A stretch of 64,000 nucleotides of DNA, taken from contig JAEBUN010000055.1 in the NCBI GenBank assembly GCA_023014365.1, forward strand, positions 1 to 64,000, in the 5' to 3' direction. This document shows, one piece after another, positions 11,858-22,520 of the stretch (positions are counted from its first letter, which is position 1; each line of letters begins with the position of its first letter). Source of the DNA: Lepiota brunneoincarnata (Eukaryota; Basidiomycota; Agaricomycetes; Agaricales; Agaricaceae). The notes under the pieces are model-generated. The model made no database searches. It saw only the letters and a list, made by a program, of their open reading frames with translations, and was not told the origin of the DNA. A program made the position numbers and the translations under genes.

Positions 11858-11940
11858 CATCTGAGGATCTCCTCAGATGTAAGCACAGAGGCTCGTTACT
11901 GCGACACCTCTTGGGTACCGTCTGAGGATCTCCTCAGACG
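11858..11940. repeat. Two perfect 10-bp-stem hairpins with a compensatory change
   Basis: Copies are at 11858-11879 and 11919-11940. Both have the core TCTGAGGATCTCCTCAGA with perfect 10-bp arms around a TC centre. The second base pair is A:T in the first copy and G:C in the second, so both arms changed together. They lie about 270 bp upstream of the transposase start. Confidence 0.85.
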
Positions 11941-12206
11941 CTAACTGAGAGCTCTCAAACTTACTGTGTGCAATCATTGTGTACAGTGACGCGTACTACT
12001 CTCTGGATTGGTGGATGTTAGGCCAGACATCCTACCTTCACATACCGATTCCTTATCCACACCCTCCCATTCTGTAGAAGTGCTCCTTGCAATGAGTAAT
12101 ATATGCTTGTTAAAATGTCTCACGCATCCCTGTATGAGTTATTCCGCATCGGCAGAGAAAGTCCACCGGGCTGTGCTATCGTGCTTTTTGTCTCTCTACT
12201 CTGACC

Positions 12207-15200
12207 ATGTCTGTCCTCTGCACCTGCGGTTGCGGCCTGCTTGTAACACATGCTACGAAACGAAACCATTTGAACGGCCAGTGGAAAGACATCACTCAGA
12301 GCGAGTGTCCTGGCAGAGCAAGAACGGCTGGGACACACTTCCTTCCCCCCCAATCTCCGACATTCCCAAATTCCGCCTCAGGACCACCAGAAGAGAGACT
12401 CCAAAAAGCGGTTGCAATCCATTTCTGACCAGGATGGCAGCCGCAAGCGGATTAAGGCAGCCCAACCCGAGGTGTACCAACCTCCTGAGAAATTTCCTAC
12501 CTCTCAAGCCGATATGGACCTCACAGAACCCCTCCCTGCACTAGAACAAAATCATGACGATAACTTCCCCGATATATTGCCATCTACGCGCCGGTCAGAC
12601 AGGTTTGTGGATAGAATCAGGCGCGTGATGGAGCAGCGATGGGGAAATGGCCACCTGCGAGATGATGGTTCTGGGCCTGCCTATAGGAATGATACCGACA
12701 GTGAAGACGAGGGATTTGGTGGTGCTGCCGGAGCTGAGCCTGAAGCTTCCCAGCCTGAGGCCTGCGAGAGCGATGAAGCCTGCGAGAGCGATGAAGCCTG
12801 CGAGAGTGATGAAACCTGTGAGAACGATGAAGACAGCAAGGTTGACGAAGATGATGGTTTGTTCGTGGGGTCTGAGGTAGCTGGCATTTCCTCTTGGGAC
12901 ATGCTTGGTGAAAAATTCGAGCGTGAAGCGGCGTCCGCATCCACAGGTTTGTCCTCGCTTCATGAATCACCTGCCTCGCTAACAATACTTCAGATGCGAA
13001 TGCTTTGGGGGATTCGGACCTTAATCTGCTTCGTAGCTATACGCTCAAGGTGGAGGACCACATAACTGAGCGCACCTTTAGTCGACTCCGTAAAGCTTTT
13101 CCAGGCAGCAATCAGGTCAGCCTGAAAATGACCAAGAAGCGCATTCGATCCCTGTCTGGATTTCAGCCCATACGATACAGCTGTTGTATAAACAGCTGTG
13201 TTTGCTTTGTCGGGCCATATGAAGACCTCACTGAATGCCCCAACTGCAAGGAATTGCGATACACAACTAATGGAAAGCCACGCAAGACATTCGGGTACCT
13301 TCCCCTCATCCCTCGCCTACGAGCTATGTCAGCAAACCCCACACACACGAAAAAGATGCGTTATCGGGGTGAACACATTCACAAGTCTGGCATCATTAAG
13401 GACATATTCGATGGTTCCCATTATCAGTCCTTGCTCAATACTCTCATCCCTGACACAAGTCATCCCATGTTCTTTTTCTCCGATGAGCGCGACATCGCCC
13501 TCGGTCTTTCAACGGACGGCTTCGCTCCATTCAAACAGCGTGATAAGACATGCTGGCCCATCCTCCTCGTCAATTACAATCTACCCCCCGAAATACGTTT
13601 TCAGAAACATTACCACATTCATGTTGGTACAGTCCCAGGTCCGAAAAAGCCTTGGGATTGGGATTCGTTCTGCTGGCCACTTGCTCAAGAACTCATTCAG
13701 CTCGAAATAGGCGTCAAAGCTTTCGACGCCATCAGTCAATCGTTATTCTCGCTTCATGCCTATCTCATCATAGCATTTGGTGACATTCCGGCCATGGCTC
13801 TGATCACACGCATGAAAGGGCAGAATGGTATTAGTCCGTGCCGTATCTGCAACATCAAAGGGATACGCTCACACTCTCGCACTTACTACGTCCCTCTTCG
13901 ACGAGATAAGCTTCCCGAAGCAAATCCCCTTCAATACAACCCGTCCGACCTCCCCATTCGCACTCACAAGGAGTTTTTAGAGCAAGCCCGCGCTGTGGAA
14001 ATGGCCCCCAGTAACACCGTACATGAGGAACTCGCCAAACGATATGGCATCAAAGGGATACCGATCCTCAGTACCATATCCTCGCTCTCATTCCCATCTT
14101 CATTCCCATTCGACTTCATGCACCTCATTTGGGAAAATTTGATCCCTAACCTCATTCTGTTCTGGACTTGTGAGTTCAAGGACCTAGATCACCAGGGCAA
14201 AGGCTATGCTATTGCAACGCAAATCTGGAATGAAATCGGCGCAGCTACGGCAGCATGTGGCGCAACAATTCCGGCAGCTTTTGGAGCTTCAGTACCCAAC
14301 ATTGCAACTAAACGGTCACAAATGACTGCCGAGATGTATGCCATTTGGACACTTTATATTGCTCCAGTTGTGCTTCGTGGCAGGTTCACAAACGTGAAGT
14401 ACTATGACCACTTCATGCAGCTTGTCGAACTTTTGAAGCTCTGCTTGTTGTTTGAGCTCATGGAAGAGAACTTGAAACAGATTGATGAGGGTTTCAAGTC
14501 TTGGGTTCAGATGTATGAAAAGTGAGTATCTGCCTTCTACGTTGTGCTCTTATACTTAAATCAATGTAGGCTATACTATCAAAATGACCCTGTTCGACTC
14601 TCCGCTTGTCCTCTGACCCTCCATGCCATTCTTCATATTGCATGGGGTATCCAGGTGGCGGGTCCTGTCTGGATGTATTGGGCATTTCCTATGGAGCGTC
14701 ATTGTAACACTCTGCTTCCATCGATCAGAAGTAGACGCTACCCTTACGAATCCATCAACACCTTTGTCGCGGCGACTGCACAACTAGATCAAATACGATT
14801 ATTATATGATCTTTACAAAGTGCTATCTTTGGATCCTGACAAGAAGAAAGCGGACCAAATTGTTCATGATTTATGTATGTTCAACCTGTCATCTTGTCAT
14901 TGTCGCTTAATCACTTGCTTGCAAACAGACCCCCTCTACATGTTTTCCGCCCCACGACGGTGTGAGGCCCTCCCCCCACCCATATATAACAAAGTTCTAG
15001 CTTCTTTAGTGACACGCTTTGATGTCACAAAGCAAGCTATTCAATCCGTCATAAAACAAGATCAGCCCGTCGTCCAGTATGGCAGAGTAACTTGTCTTGA
15101 AGGAGGTGATCTCATGATTGCCCGTGACTTAGTTGGGAAGAGAGAGGACAGTCGGGATGCATCCTTTGTGCAAGTTGAGTGCTATGCCCCTTCCTGCATA

Positions 15201-15562
15201 TGGTATCTGAATGTTCTTCATTCCAGTATACTCAACTTGTGGATCGGCATGCTCACCAAAAGAGAAGAACACCAGAATTCAGGCCATGTGATTTCTTTGG
15301 CCAACTAAAGCGTATCCTAGTTCTGGAACTCCCGTCCGCACCACAACTCGACTTAGCCATGCCAACGACCGTTATTCTGGCACTTATTCGTGGTGTCAAG
15401 GCAACACAGAAGAGTGGCATTTATTATTACAGTAATAAGGATTGTGGTGTTGATGAAGTTGTCGATCTAAGTACAGTGCAGTGTGTTGTTGGAAGGATAT
15501 TAGACAGGGGTGCGTGGGCCATTGTAGATCGAAGCCCTGATATGGAGATCCAGGTGGATTAA
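12207..15562 (+). CDS. Tnp2-type (Transposase_21, CACTA-like) transposase, spliced
   Basis: The product opens with a Cys/His cluster (MSVLCTCGCGLL). An acidic linker with four 18-bp repeats follows, then a region typical of agaricomycete Tnp2 proteins: CPNCKELRYTTNGKPRKTF, SDERDIALGLSTDGFAPFK, PPEIRF, VPGPKKPWDWDSF, FGDIPAMALI, GQNGISPCRICNIKG, FPFDFMHLIWENLIPNL and a C-terminal PMERHCNTLLPSI. Acidic residues in DIALGLSTDG and FDFMHL fit a DDE catalytic core. Clear introns are 12947-12993, 14522-14569, 14875-14928 and 15174-15226 (47-54 bp); the downstream joins keep frame to the stop at 15560-15562. The region 12300-12382 needs one more intron or hides a frameshift: AG at 12380-12381 is a likely acceptor, but I found no matching donor. 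It catalyses DNA cut-and-paste in the nucleus. No other inactivating lesion is seen. Confidence 0.85.
12760..12831. repeat. Four tandem 18-bp units inside the transposase
   Basis: GCCTGCGAGAGCGATGAA and near copies encode (A/T)CE(S/N)DE repeated four times in the acidic linker. Confidence 0.9.
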
Positions 15563-15780
15563 GGCTCCGATCGTGTTGATTTGCAAACCATTCAAGTCCG
15601 CCATTACAGGCCAGTAGCTACGTACTTGGTGTCTCTCAGATATCTTGGATGAGTAATTCGAGTGGACGATTTGCGCAGCTGCCGCCTTGGCCTTGATCTC
15701 ATCCGAGGTGATGAAGGTGATAGGAGAGAGGAAACCGAGTGCATTAGCAGTGTCGTCAGTCCTGTGAAGGTGCTTCTTCC

Positions 15781-16221
15781 ACAGTCCTCTCCGAGTTACA
15801 GGAACAGCTCACTTCCGTCGAATCTGCAAGGGCAGTTGATGCCGCCCATCTGGCCATGGATATGGAGGCAGAGCGGGCCAAAGCTGCAGAGCTGCAGGCC
15901 AACCATGTCGCCCTTTCTCGCGACCTTGCTACTGCACGATCGCAAGAACTTAATCAACGCCGAGAGCTTGTTAATGCCTCTGACGAGATCAAGAACCTCA
16001 AAAAGTGGCATGCTCGTGAAATTATGGACATCGAAATGGACCTCAAGAAGCGAGAACGAGAACTACGTGACACCAACGAAGATCTACGATTATGCAAAAG
16101 TGACCTTGAACGTGAACGTGGAAATGTCTCCACCCTTAAAGCCATCCTATCGCAACAGTCAACCGCTCATATTACCCTCACTACACAAGTCCAGGCGCTA
16201 CAAACCAAAAACATTCTGTGA
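15781..16221 (+). pseudogene. Kinesin-14 (KAR3/HSET-like) stalk fragment
   Basis: The open frame encodes about 146 residues of heptad-rich coiled coil: EAERAKAAELQANH, RRELVNASDEIKNL, EIMDIEMDLKKRERELRD, then STLKAILSQQSTAHITL. I recall this order from the stalk just before the neck and motor of fungal C-terminal kinesins. It ends at tandem stops (TGATGA) right before a GTGAGC donor-like site, and I could not find the neck motif or motor domain (P-loop, switch motifs) downstream. The upstream frame closes within 40 bp, behind possible AG acceptors. It looks like a captured or broken piece next to the transposase gene. Another coiled-coil protein cannot be excluded. Confidence 0.55.
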
Positions 16222-16841
16222 TGAGGTGAGCGCGTTATGACCAGCATACAGCGAAAGTCACTATTTGCAGAGAAACGGGCAACAAAGGCGCCTATACGGT
16301 GAAGACCTGGTTGATGAGTTGTTCGATTCAACTGAAATCGCTCGTAGATCGTCCAAAAAATGCCAAAAAATACATCAAGATATAATGATACAATTTTATA
16401 GATCGCCCCGACAGTTCACCAGTCATAACATGCCACCTTGTCCAGACTCTTTCCCCCGACCCTCCATCTTCCTCCATTCGCGAAAAGCTGCGCCCCTGGC
16501 GACGCGCCATTGTGTCCATAAAGATGGAATGTCGCGACGGCGTGCTCGTTGTCGAACGCCCGCACTGTCCAGTGGCGGCGGCTATCGGTATCCGAGCTAT
16601 GTTTTTCACCCCTAAACCTCCCTCTTTCGTCAGCTATCTAATTTATTTCATCGAATACTCACATCAGGACCCAATCCACATTCCTATCTCCAAGAACTTG
16701 CAAAAGTTCGTCCCTGAAGTCCACCACCGCCCTTTCCAGCGCCCGTCTCACTCGTTTCCTCTCCCCTCCACTCGGGTTTGCCTTTGCACGTGGATTGCGT
16801 GAATAAATATAATAATACATGTTGTTGGGAGCTGTGATAGC
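16222..16841. other. Unassigned segment after the kinesin fragment
   Basis: Overlapping short frames exist but none is recognisable. From about 16640 the sequence is homologous to 38210 onward (repeat R2). Confidence 0.4.
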
Positions 16842-17620
16842 GACTGAGGGCGGGTGTAATGATGGCGGTTGAGGGCGGGTGTAATGATGGCGGCTGAGGG
16901 CGGGTGTGATGATGGCGGTTGGGGGCAGGTGTGGTGATGGATGCGACGTTGATGCAAACACGCGCGACAGTGACGAGGTCGCGCTTTATTTTTCCTCACT
17001 CCATCCTAACTTGAAACTTGAGAACGATTATAATTTGGATATAAAGGTACAGCTCCGGTTTTTTTTTTACAACATGTCCGCACCTCGTTCATCAAACGCT
17101 ACACTCCATTGTCAGGGTTGGTATTCGTTGACAAATAACGACGACGACGACGACTATGGGCTGTGGCCAAACAGATGCCCAAATACTGCTAATATTTCGT
17201 CTAACCCACTAGCTTGCCAAACAGGATGAGTGCTATAAGTAGATCCTTCTCTCCTGCTGATGACATAAAACCTCCAGTATCATATTCCAATACTTAATAT
17301 CCATGTTTACCAATGAAAAGCGATCTTACTAAAACTGTTGCGCTTTCCTAAGGCCTGAAAAACAATAATATGTATGGTATACCCTATTCCCCCCCTTTGA
17401 GGTGTTTTTACCACTCCTCTGGACCACCATATATTACATCGTTATACCCATGACATTATCTGGCGTAAATATCGAGACTTACCGTTGAAAATGACCTTAC
17501 CGAAAACGTCGTTTTTTCCTACATCTTGAGAAACAACACTATCTGTAACTATTTACACACTTCACTCTTTAACGTCGTATTTTACAACCCCTAGGGTCTC
17601 ACAGTGTCACCTGCAGGGGA
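16640..17620. repeat. Dispersed repeat R2, copy 1
   Basis: This aligns by eye with 38210-39152, same orientation. Shared blocks include AATACTCACAT..ARGACCCAATC near 16656, CCTCCAGTAT near 17270, TTTTTTCCTACATC near 17510 and CCCCTAGGG near 17588. Antisense frames in both copies end in the same DWVLM peptide. The copies are strongly diverged, and this one contains a 25-bp minisatellite. Confidence 0.65.
16842..16940. repeat. 25-bp minisatellite, four units
   Basis: Units with the core TGAGGGCGGGTGTAATGATGG start at about 16844, 16869, 16894 and 16919. The last unit is the most diverged. Confidence 0.9.
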
Positions 17621-17708
17621 ATCCTAAGTGTCATTGACCAGGTATGTACATATAGAAGGCTCACCTGCAGGGGAATCCTAAGAGAATAAGATGAAGAAAC
17701 CCCTGCAG
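17607..17708. repeat. Direct and inverted CCTGCAGGGG motifs
   Basis: CACCTGCAGGGGAATCCTAA occurs twice, near 17610 and 17663. CCCCTGCAGG follows in inverted orientation near 17698, so a hairpin with a 10-bp stem is possible. It sits where the second R2 copy meets a copia-like LTR. Confidence 0.7.
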
Positions 17709-18469
17709 GCAAAAACTGTGTATATACATGACTTATATAAGCAATATTAATGAATGGGAGGGTGAAGTGAACTGTCCCAGTACTGCTAATGTAGGAATAA
17801 AGAGGGATCAAAGGAGGGAGTGAATATGGTGATAAGGGAGTGTCAGGTAATGGAGAACATAAGAGAGGTGTCAGAGGGAGTCTGTAGAGGGAAAGGGTGG
17901 GCTTGTGAGGACCTTTATGGGGTGCTTGGGTTGTTCTGGGTATCCTGGGGCTTCTGGTGTTTGAAGGGAGGAAGGTATAGTGTGCTGGAGGGTAAGGGGA
18001 TGCTTTGAGGGATTTTTGGGGTATGAGACATGCTGGGGGTGTCTTTGAGGCCTCTAAGGTGTCCCCTTACAATTTGGATCCATGGATCAAATACTCATGG
18101 GTTTACAACCTCAGTAGATCTATAAAATAAGTATGTAGTGATCCCATACCAGGAAGCTTTATATTGAGGCACAAATTCTCCTGTTAGAGCAAGAAAATAG
18201 TAGTAAAGAATAGTCTTCTGGCTTCCTGAGAAAGTATAGGAAACAGTAGACCATTTAGAGTACAGTAGGCTTTCCAGGAGAGGGTCTACTACAAATGTAA
18301 TGGAATGAACTTCCTCTTAGCTAAAAGGTTCCTGAAGTAGCAAATGTATAATATCTTAAGAACTATATGGAAGACTATACCTGTTATCAAAAGTTCTATA
18401 TCAGAAGGACTATATATAAGTAAATATCTGTTATATATCAAATATCACTCTGAAACCATCAGTAATGTA
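17709..18469. other. No gene recognised
   Basis: A mixed G-rich then AT-rich stretch without coding signals or terminal repeats. Confidence 0.4.
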
Positions 18470-18695
18470 CAGTAAGGGACAAAACTCTTTCAATAATTTT
18501 TATATGTCAACAAATATGTTAATAACTGCCTACAAACTAGAGATGAAACCTTCATATTTTAATTGGGAATACCTATATAGCTCATATATCACCCTGCCAA
18601 ATATCATTATATCATATGCCATTTTGGGAAGTTAGTGAATTGAACAATTATATAAGATTATTGGAAGAGTTTTGTCCATCTCTAAGAAATTACTG
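18470..18695. mobile_element. Tc1/mariner family A, left terminal repeat fragment
   Basis: It begins CAGTAAGGGACAAAAC directly after a TA and follows the left end of the element at 22521 for about 225 bp, including the internal inverted TTGGAAGRGTTTTGTCC. No transposase and no right end are present. It is more diverged than the other copies. Confidence 0.8.
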
Positions 18696-19384
18696 TTACC
18701 ATTGTACCATTTCCATCTATTTTTGCTTGCCTTTATCACATATTCACTATTTTCACATGTGCAGCATACTGTTTTCACGTGTCACCACCTGTAGCTATTT
18801 TAGCCTGTTATTTTTACTTTCTCTTGTTCCCTTGTGATTCTTTCATATTTCACATGTGATTCTGTCTTGTTCCTCCAGAATATATTGACCTAGCTATTTT
18901 GTACTATTCTTTAGCTTTGTCTTATTCTATACTGTATTTGTTCCTGCTCATTGGCATTGCCTTTGACTTGCTCACACTATCCAACAATCTTGCTGTGTGC
19001 CTGATCACATTAGACCTTGTAGATGCCTAACCAGCATAACAAAAGACAGAGCTACTTGTTACCTCTCTTCCCTCTTTTTGCCCTCTGTGCACTGGTCTAG
19101 TGGTACTGTAAGCCAGATCCCTCACTCATCTTCTTTGAGCATCTTCATGGATCAAAGGATATTAGGTTAGGAAAACCTAGGTCAGCAGTACTGTAAACTG
19201 TAGGATCTTTGCTTGTCTCTTCAAGCATCTTTGTGATCCTAGTTGTCTCTCTTGAAACTCCAGCCATTGTCCCACATTGTGTCCCTTGTCTCAGATCCTC
19301 ATTTGTCTCCTCAAATGTCTTCACAATCCATATTGTCTAGTGTGGTTCCTTTTTACCAGAAAAAGAGTCCCTGCCTATCATGGT
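18696..19384. other. No gene recognised
   Basis: AT-rich, with repeated CTTGTCTC/CTTCAAGC-like words near 19130-19320 but no open frame of note. Confidence 0.35.
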
Positions 19385-20560
19385 GATATGCCAATTTTAT
19401 GCTTATACATGAATTCCATACTCTGGAACAATTTTCTACATAGAATCATTGGCTATATCATTAAGGAACTCTATAGAGGATTGGTACTATATCCTGTAGT
19501 AGTGTTATCAGAAGCCACATCAGAGGGACGGTTACTTTTAGTTCACATTCCCATGTCACTATGAAACTATCAGTAGTGTACATCAGAAGGACTATTCTTA
19601 GTATACGCCTCATGTTTTCTTATCTCTGACTCATAGTTACCCCGGTCTGAACTATTATAGTAGGAGTACAGCCACACTTAGGAGTATATAAGGATACAGT
19701 ACAATACCTTGTATCCTTATCTTAGTGTTATAAAGTTCTTGCCTCCTATACCTCTTTGCCATAACCGGCTGGACTTATAGTGCTCCATCATCTCCAAGTC
19801 ACGCCTAGTAGGACAGGACCAAGTCTGTATAGACATCCTGTGTCAAACGCCGTGCTACTCAAGAGCAAACCCCTAACCCGGGTAACAAGTAGCTAGTTTG
19901 ACCAAATTGAGGATATTTGAGCCTTGGAAGTGTTCAAACCAGTTCATTATCACTAAGCTTAGTGAACCAAACCACTAGAACACTCTCTGGAGGGATTCAG
20001 GACTCTACATAGCCTATTGAGTATACTCCAGTCACATTAAGGGACCTTGTGAGCAGTTTTCTGATGAACTTGGATGTGTTCAAACATAGAGAATGTAACT
20101 AGTGGCTGTTGCAGGTGTATTACAGCTATAGTAAGTCCAATAATGATGACTGGACCATGGAACAAAACTTCTAACATTTGGGAGGTGACAACTGATGCCT
20201 GAAACCCTAGAAAGTATCAAAGACCTCTTAATTAACAAGTGCTTTGTGGGTTCTGGCACATCAGCATACTGCCTAACTGAGATTAATTACAACAGACCAA
20301 GGGATTGTCCATCCACTATACATTCCAATCATAATTGATTCAGAGGCTTAACACACTCATGTGGATGCAGAATAATGCAGCCATGCATGAAACACATCTG
20401 GCTGGATTGCCATTCATCAATCAGAGAAAAACTCATAACCCAGGGTGAGGCAGAAATGCTGCTGAACCTTCCAAAATATTCTACAGGGCTTGTAACAATT
20501 AAGCTTATTGTTCTCTATTTTATATTTACTATTTCTTGTATGTATCTACAACAATATAAA
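19385..20560 (+). repeat. Dispersed repeat R1, copy A (truncated)
   Basis: This matches the reverse complement of 35355-36655 and 57001-58301. It starts TGATATGCCAATTTTATGC and shares blocks such as ATACATGAATTCC, GGCTATATCATTAA and CACTAAGCTTAGTGA. Homology stops near 20560, so the other end, with the CTCTGT-rich part, is missing. It is more diverged than copies B and C. Confidence 0.75.
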
Positions 20561-20994
20561 TATGATCGCACTTGTGTGGGGGTAGCACTGTAGCTACCTG
20601 AGCATGGATCCACAATGACTTGGCAATGGTGACATGGCAGCACAGAATGCATGCTTGGACTTGTAAAACATGCTCTTGGACTCATAGTTAGTTTTTCCTT
20701 TCATCTTGCTTAGACATAGACCCAGTCAATGAGACTGCTGCCTTGACATGTCTCACAAGATTGGACTTAGCTTAGACTGTAGAATAGGTCTTTTGTTATT
20801 TCTTGCTCACCCAGTGCTCAGGCACCTCTCATAGCTATATAATTGGCTTGTACTCACATAGTTAACTATCAAATTTCCCCTTTGTTCATCTCAAAGTTTG
20901 CTTGCTAAAAACTCATATCCAAATCTCCTATTTCGACTACTACCCCTTTGAACTCATACTCTTCACCCCACACTTGTTTGTGGAAGAAGCAAGA
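20561..20994. other. No gene recognised
   Basis: Spacer between repeat R1 copy A and a copia-like LTR. Confidence 0.35.
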
Positions 20995-21264
20995 TGTGAG
21001 GGGACAGCTGGATAGCCAGATCCCAATCCTAGTGGGCTTAGCATACTGATCACCCAGTGTATCTAACTGGTGTAACAGGTTGCCTCTTGTCTATTCTTAC
21101 TCCTCTTCTGATGTAAGTTGCCTGATGGGTATTCTTAAATAGAACTTGATCCTGTGCTGTAAATAATTGTTCTCTGATGTTCTATGACATTTCTGTAGTA
21201 TTAATAGCACTGTCTGTAGTATATAGACACAGGTTGAGGGGTGAAGCCCCTCACTTGATTATCA
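20995..21264 (+). repeat. Copia-like LTR, copy 1
   Basis: It begins TGTGAGGGGACAGCTGG, is homologous to 40176-40444, and ends TTATCA followed by ACTTGG. Ty1/copia LTRs often end TATCA, followed by a short spacer and a TGG-starting primer-binding site, which is the same layout. No target duplication was found. Confidence 0.55.
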
Positions 21265-21373
21265 ACTTGGTTCTGGGCCCCTTATTCCCCTAACAGAATA
21301 ATCAAGTCACTACAAGCCTGACCCTTCTAGTCTTACTTACCCCCCCTACCCTGTCTCAGACACTCTATAGCTA

Positions 21374-21978
21374 TGCCCCTGAAAGGACATGGTAAAGGCT
21401 CTGGCCCCTCCCTACCCAGCAAGTCAATACCCTCTGAGATCCCATGGCCAAACTGGTAGTACAAGTCACTAGGATGGAGAACACTCTGTCAACCCTCGTC
21501 GTGTAGATCCAAACCTTAGAGCAACATGCTCTGCCGACCTCTACTCCTATCCCCGCTGCTACAGTGGCAGTGACCTCTACCAAGACTTCTTGCGGGAGGT
21601 CCCACCAGAAGTCATGCTCTACCCTCCCCCTTCCAACCACCGCTCTCCATGCCAGCCACTTTCCAAGGGAGAACTTGCCCAATCACTATTCGGCCTCCTT
21701 GGTACTTGCCAACAACCATGTGGGGCATGTCATTGGGCATGGTAGCTGGGGACTGAAACAAGTCTCCAACATTACAGGTACTCATCTGTCCATCTTCACT
21801 CAAAGGATGGATGGCCACAAGGAGCACCTTGTCACTATCAGAGGGACCAAGCTGCAACTCGGCAATGCCCTCATTGTCATTGGCAAATGGATTGCACATA
21901 AGCATGTCCATGTTCCCAAGAAGAGGTCAGACTCCTCTGGGGTGGCTCCTGCATCTGCCCCCCTGTCTGCCAAGCCAG
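21374..21978 (+). pseudogene. KH-domain ORF1 of an LTR retroelement, degraded
   Basis: A first frame from ATG 21374 has a stop near 21460. The frame from about 21564 then carries a KH-like domain: HVIGHGSWGLKQVSNITG (with GHGS in place of the GxxG loop), then HLVTIRGTKLQLGNALIVI and a basic tail HKHVHVPKKR. It sits 0.1-0.4 kb downstream of the LTR and binding-site layout, where gag is expected, so a nucleic-acid-binding Gag role is likely. The frame is cut at 21979 by the start of repeat R3. No pol of this element is seen. Confidence 0.6.
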
Positions 21979-22520
21979 TGTTGCACCACAAAATCATTTC
22001 ATTTGTGAAATCACTAGCTAATAAAGTAACTAACTCTCCATTACCAAATAATATCAGTATATGGCCATGGTCAGACACTGGGTGCAAGAGATTAGAATAC
22101 TATCTAAAATATGTGAAGGCAGACATCTCAGAAACAGAACCAGAATACCTAGACAAGTAAAAGTGCTGTTAACTAACTTATTAGTGATAAAGCTATGGAA
22201 GAATGACTCTGGTATGAATGTAACTGAGCGTTGTATCCGATACTGTGTTAACTAAGATATTAGTTAAGATACTCATGACTACACAAAAGACCCATTTCTT
22301 CACCTCTGCCCTAGAAAGCAGATGAGTTGTAATGCTTATAACCTTCAGATGGTACCTAGCCATAGTAACAGGTCCTGGAAGCAAATCTTGACAAGAGAAT
22401 TTAGAGATTAGCTAATGTCCTGATAAGGATGTTCCCTTGGAACAGCTTTGATGGTATTGAAAGATAAAAGATTGGATGGGGGTATCCAAGAGGGTACTCA
22501 GGGATGGATGCTCCCTCATA

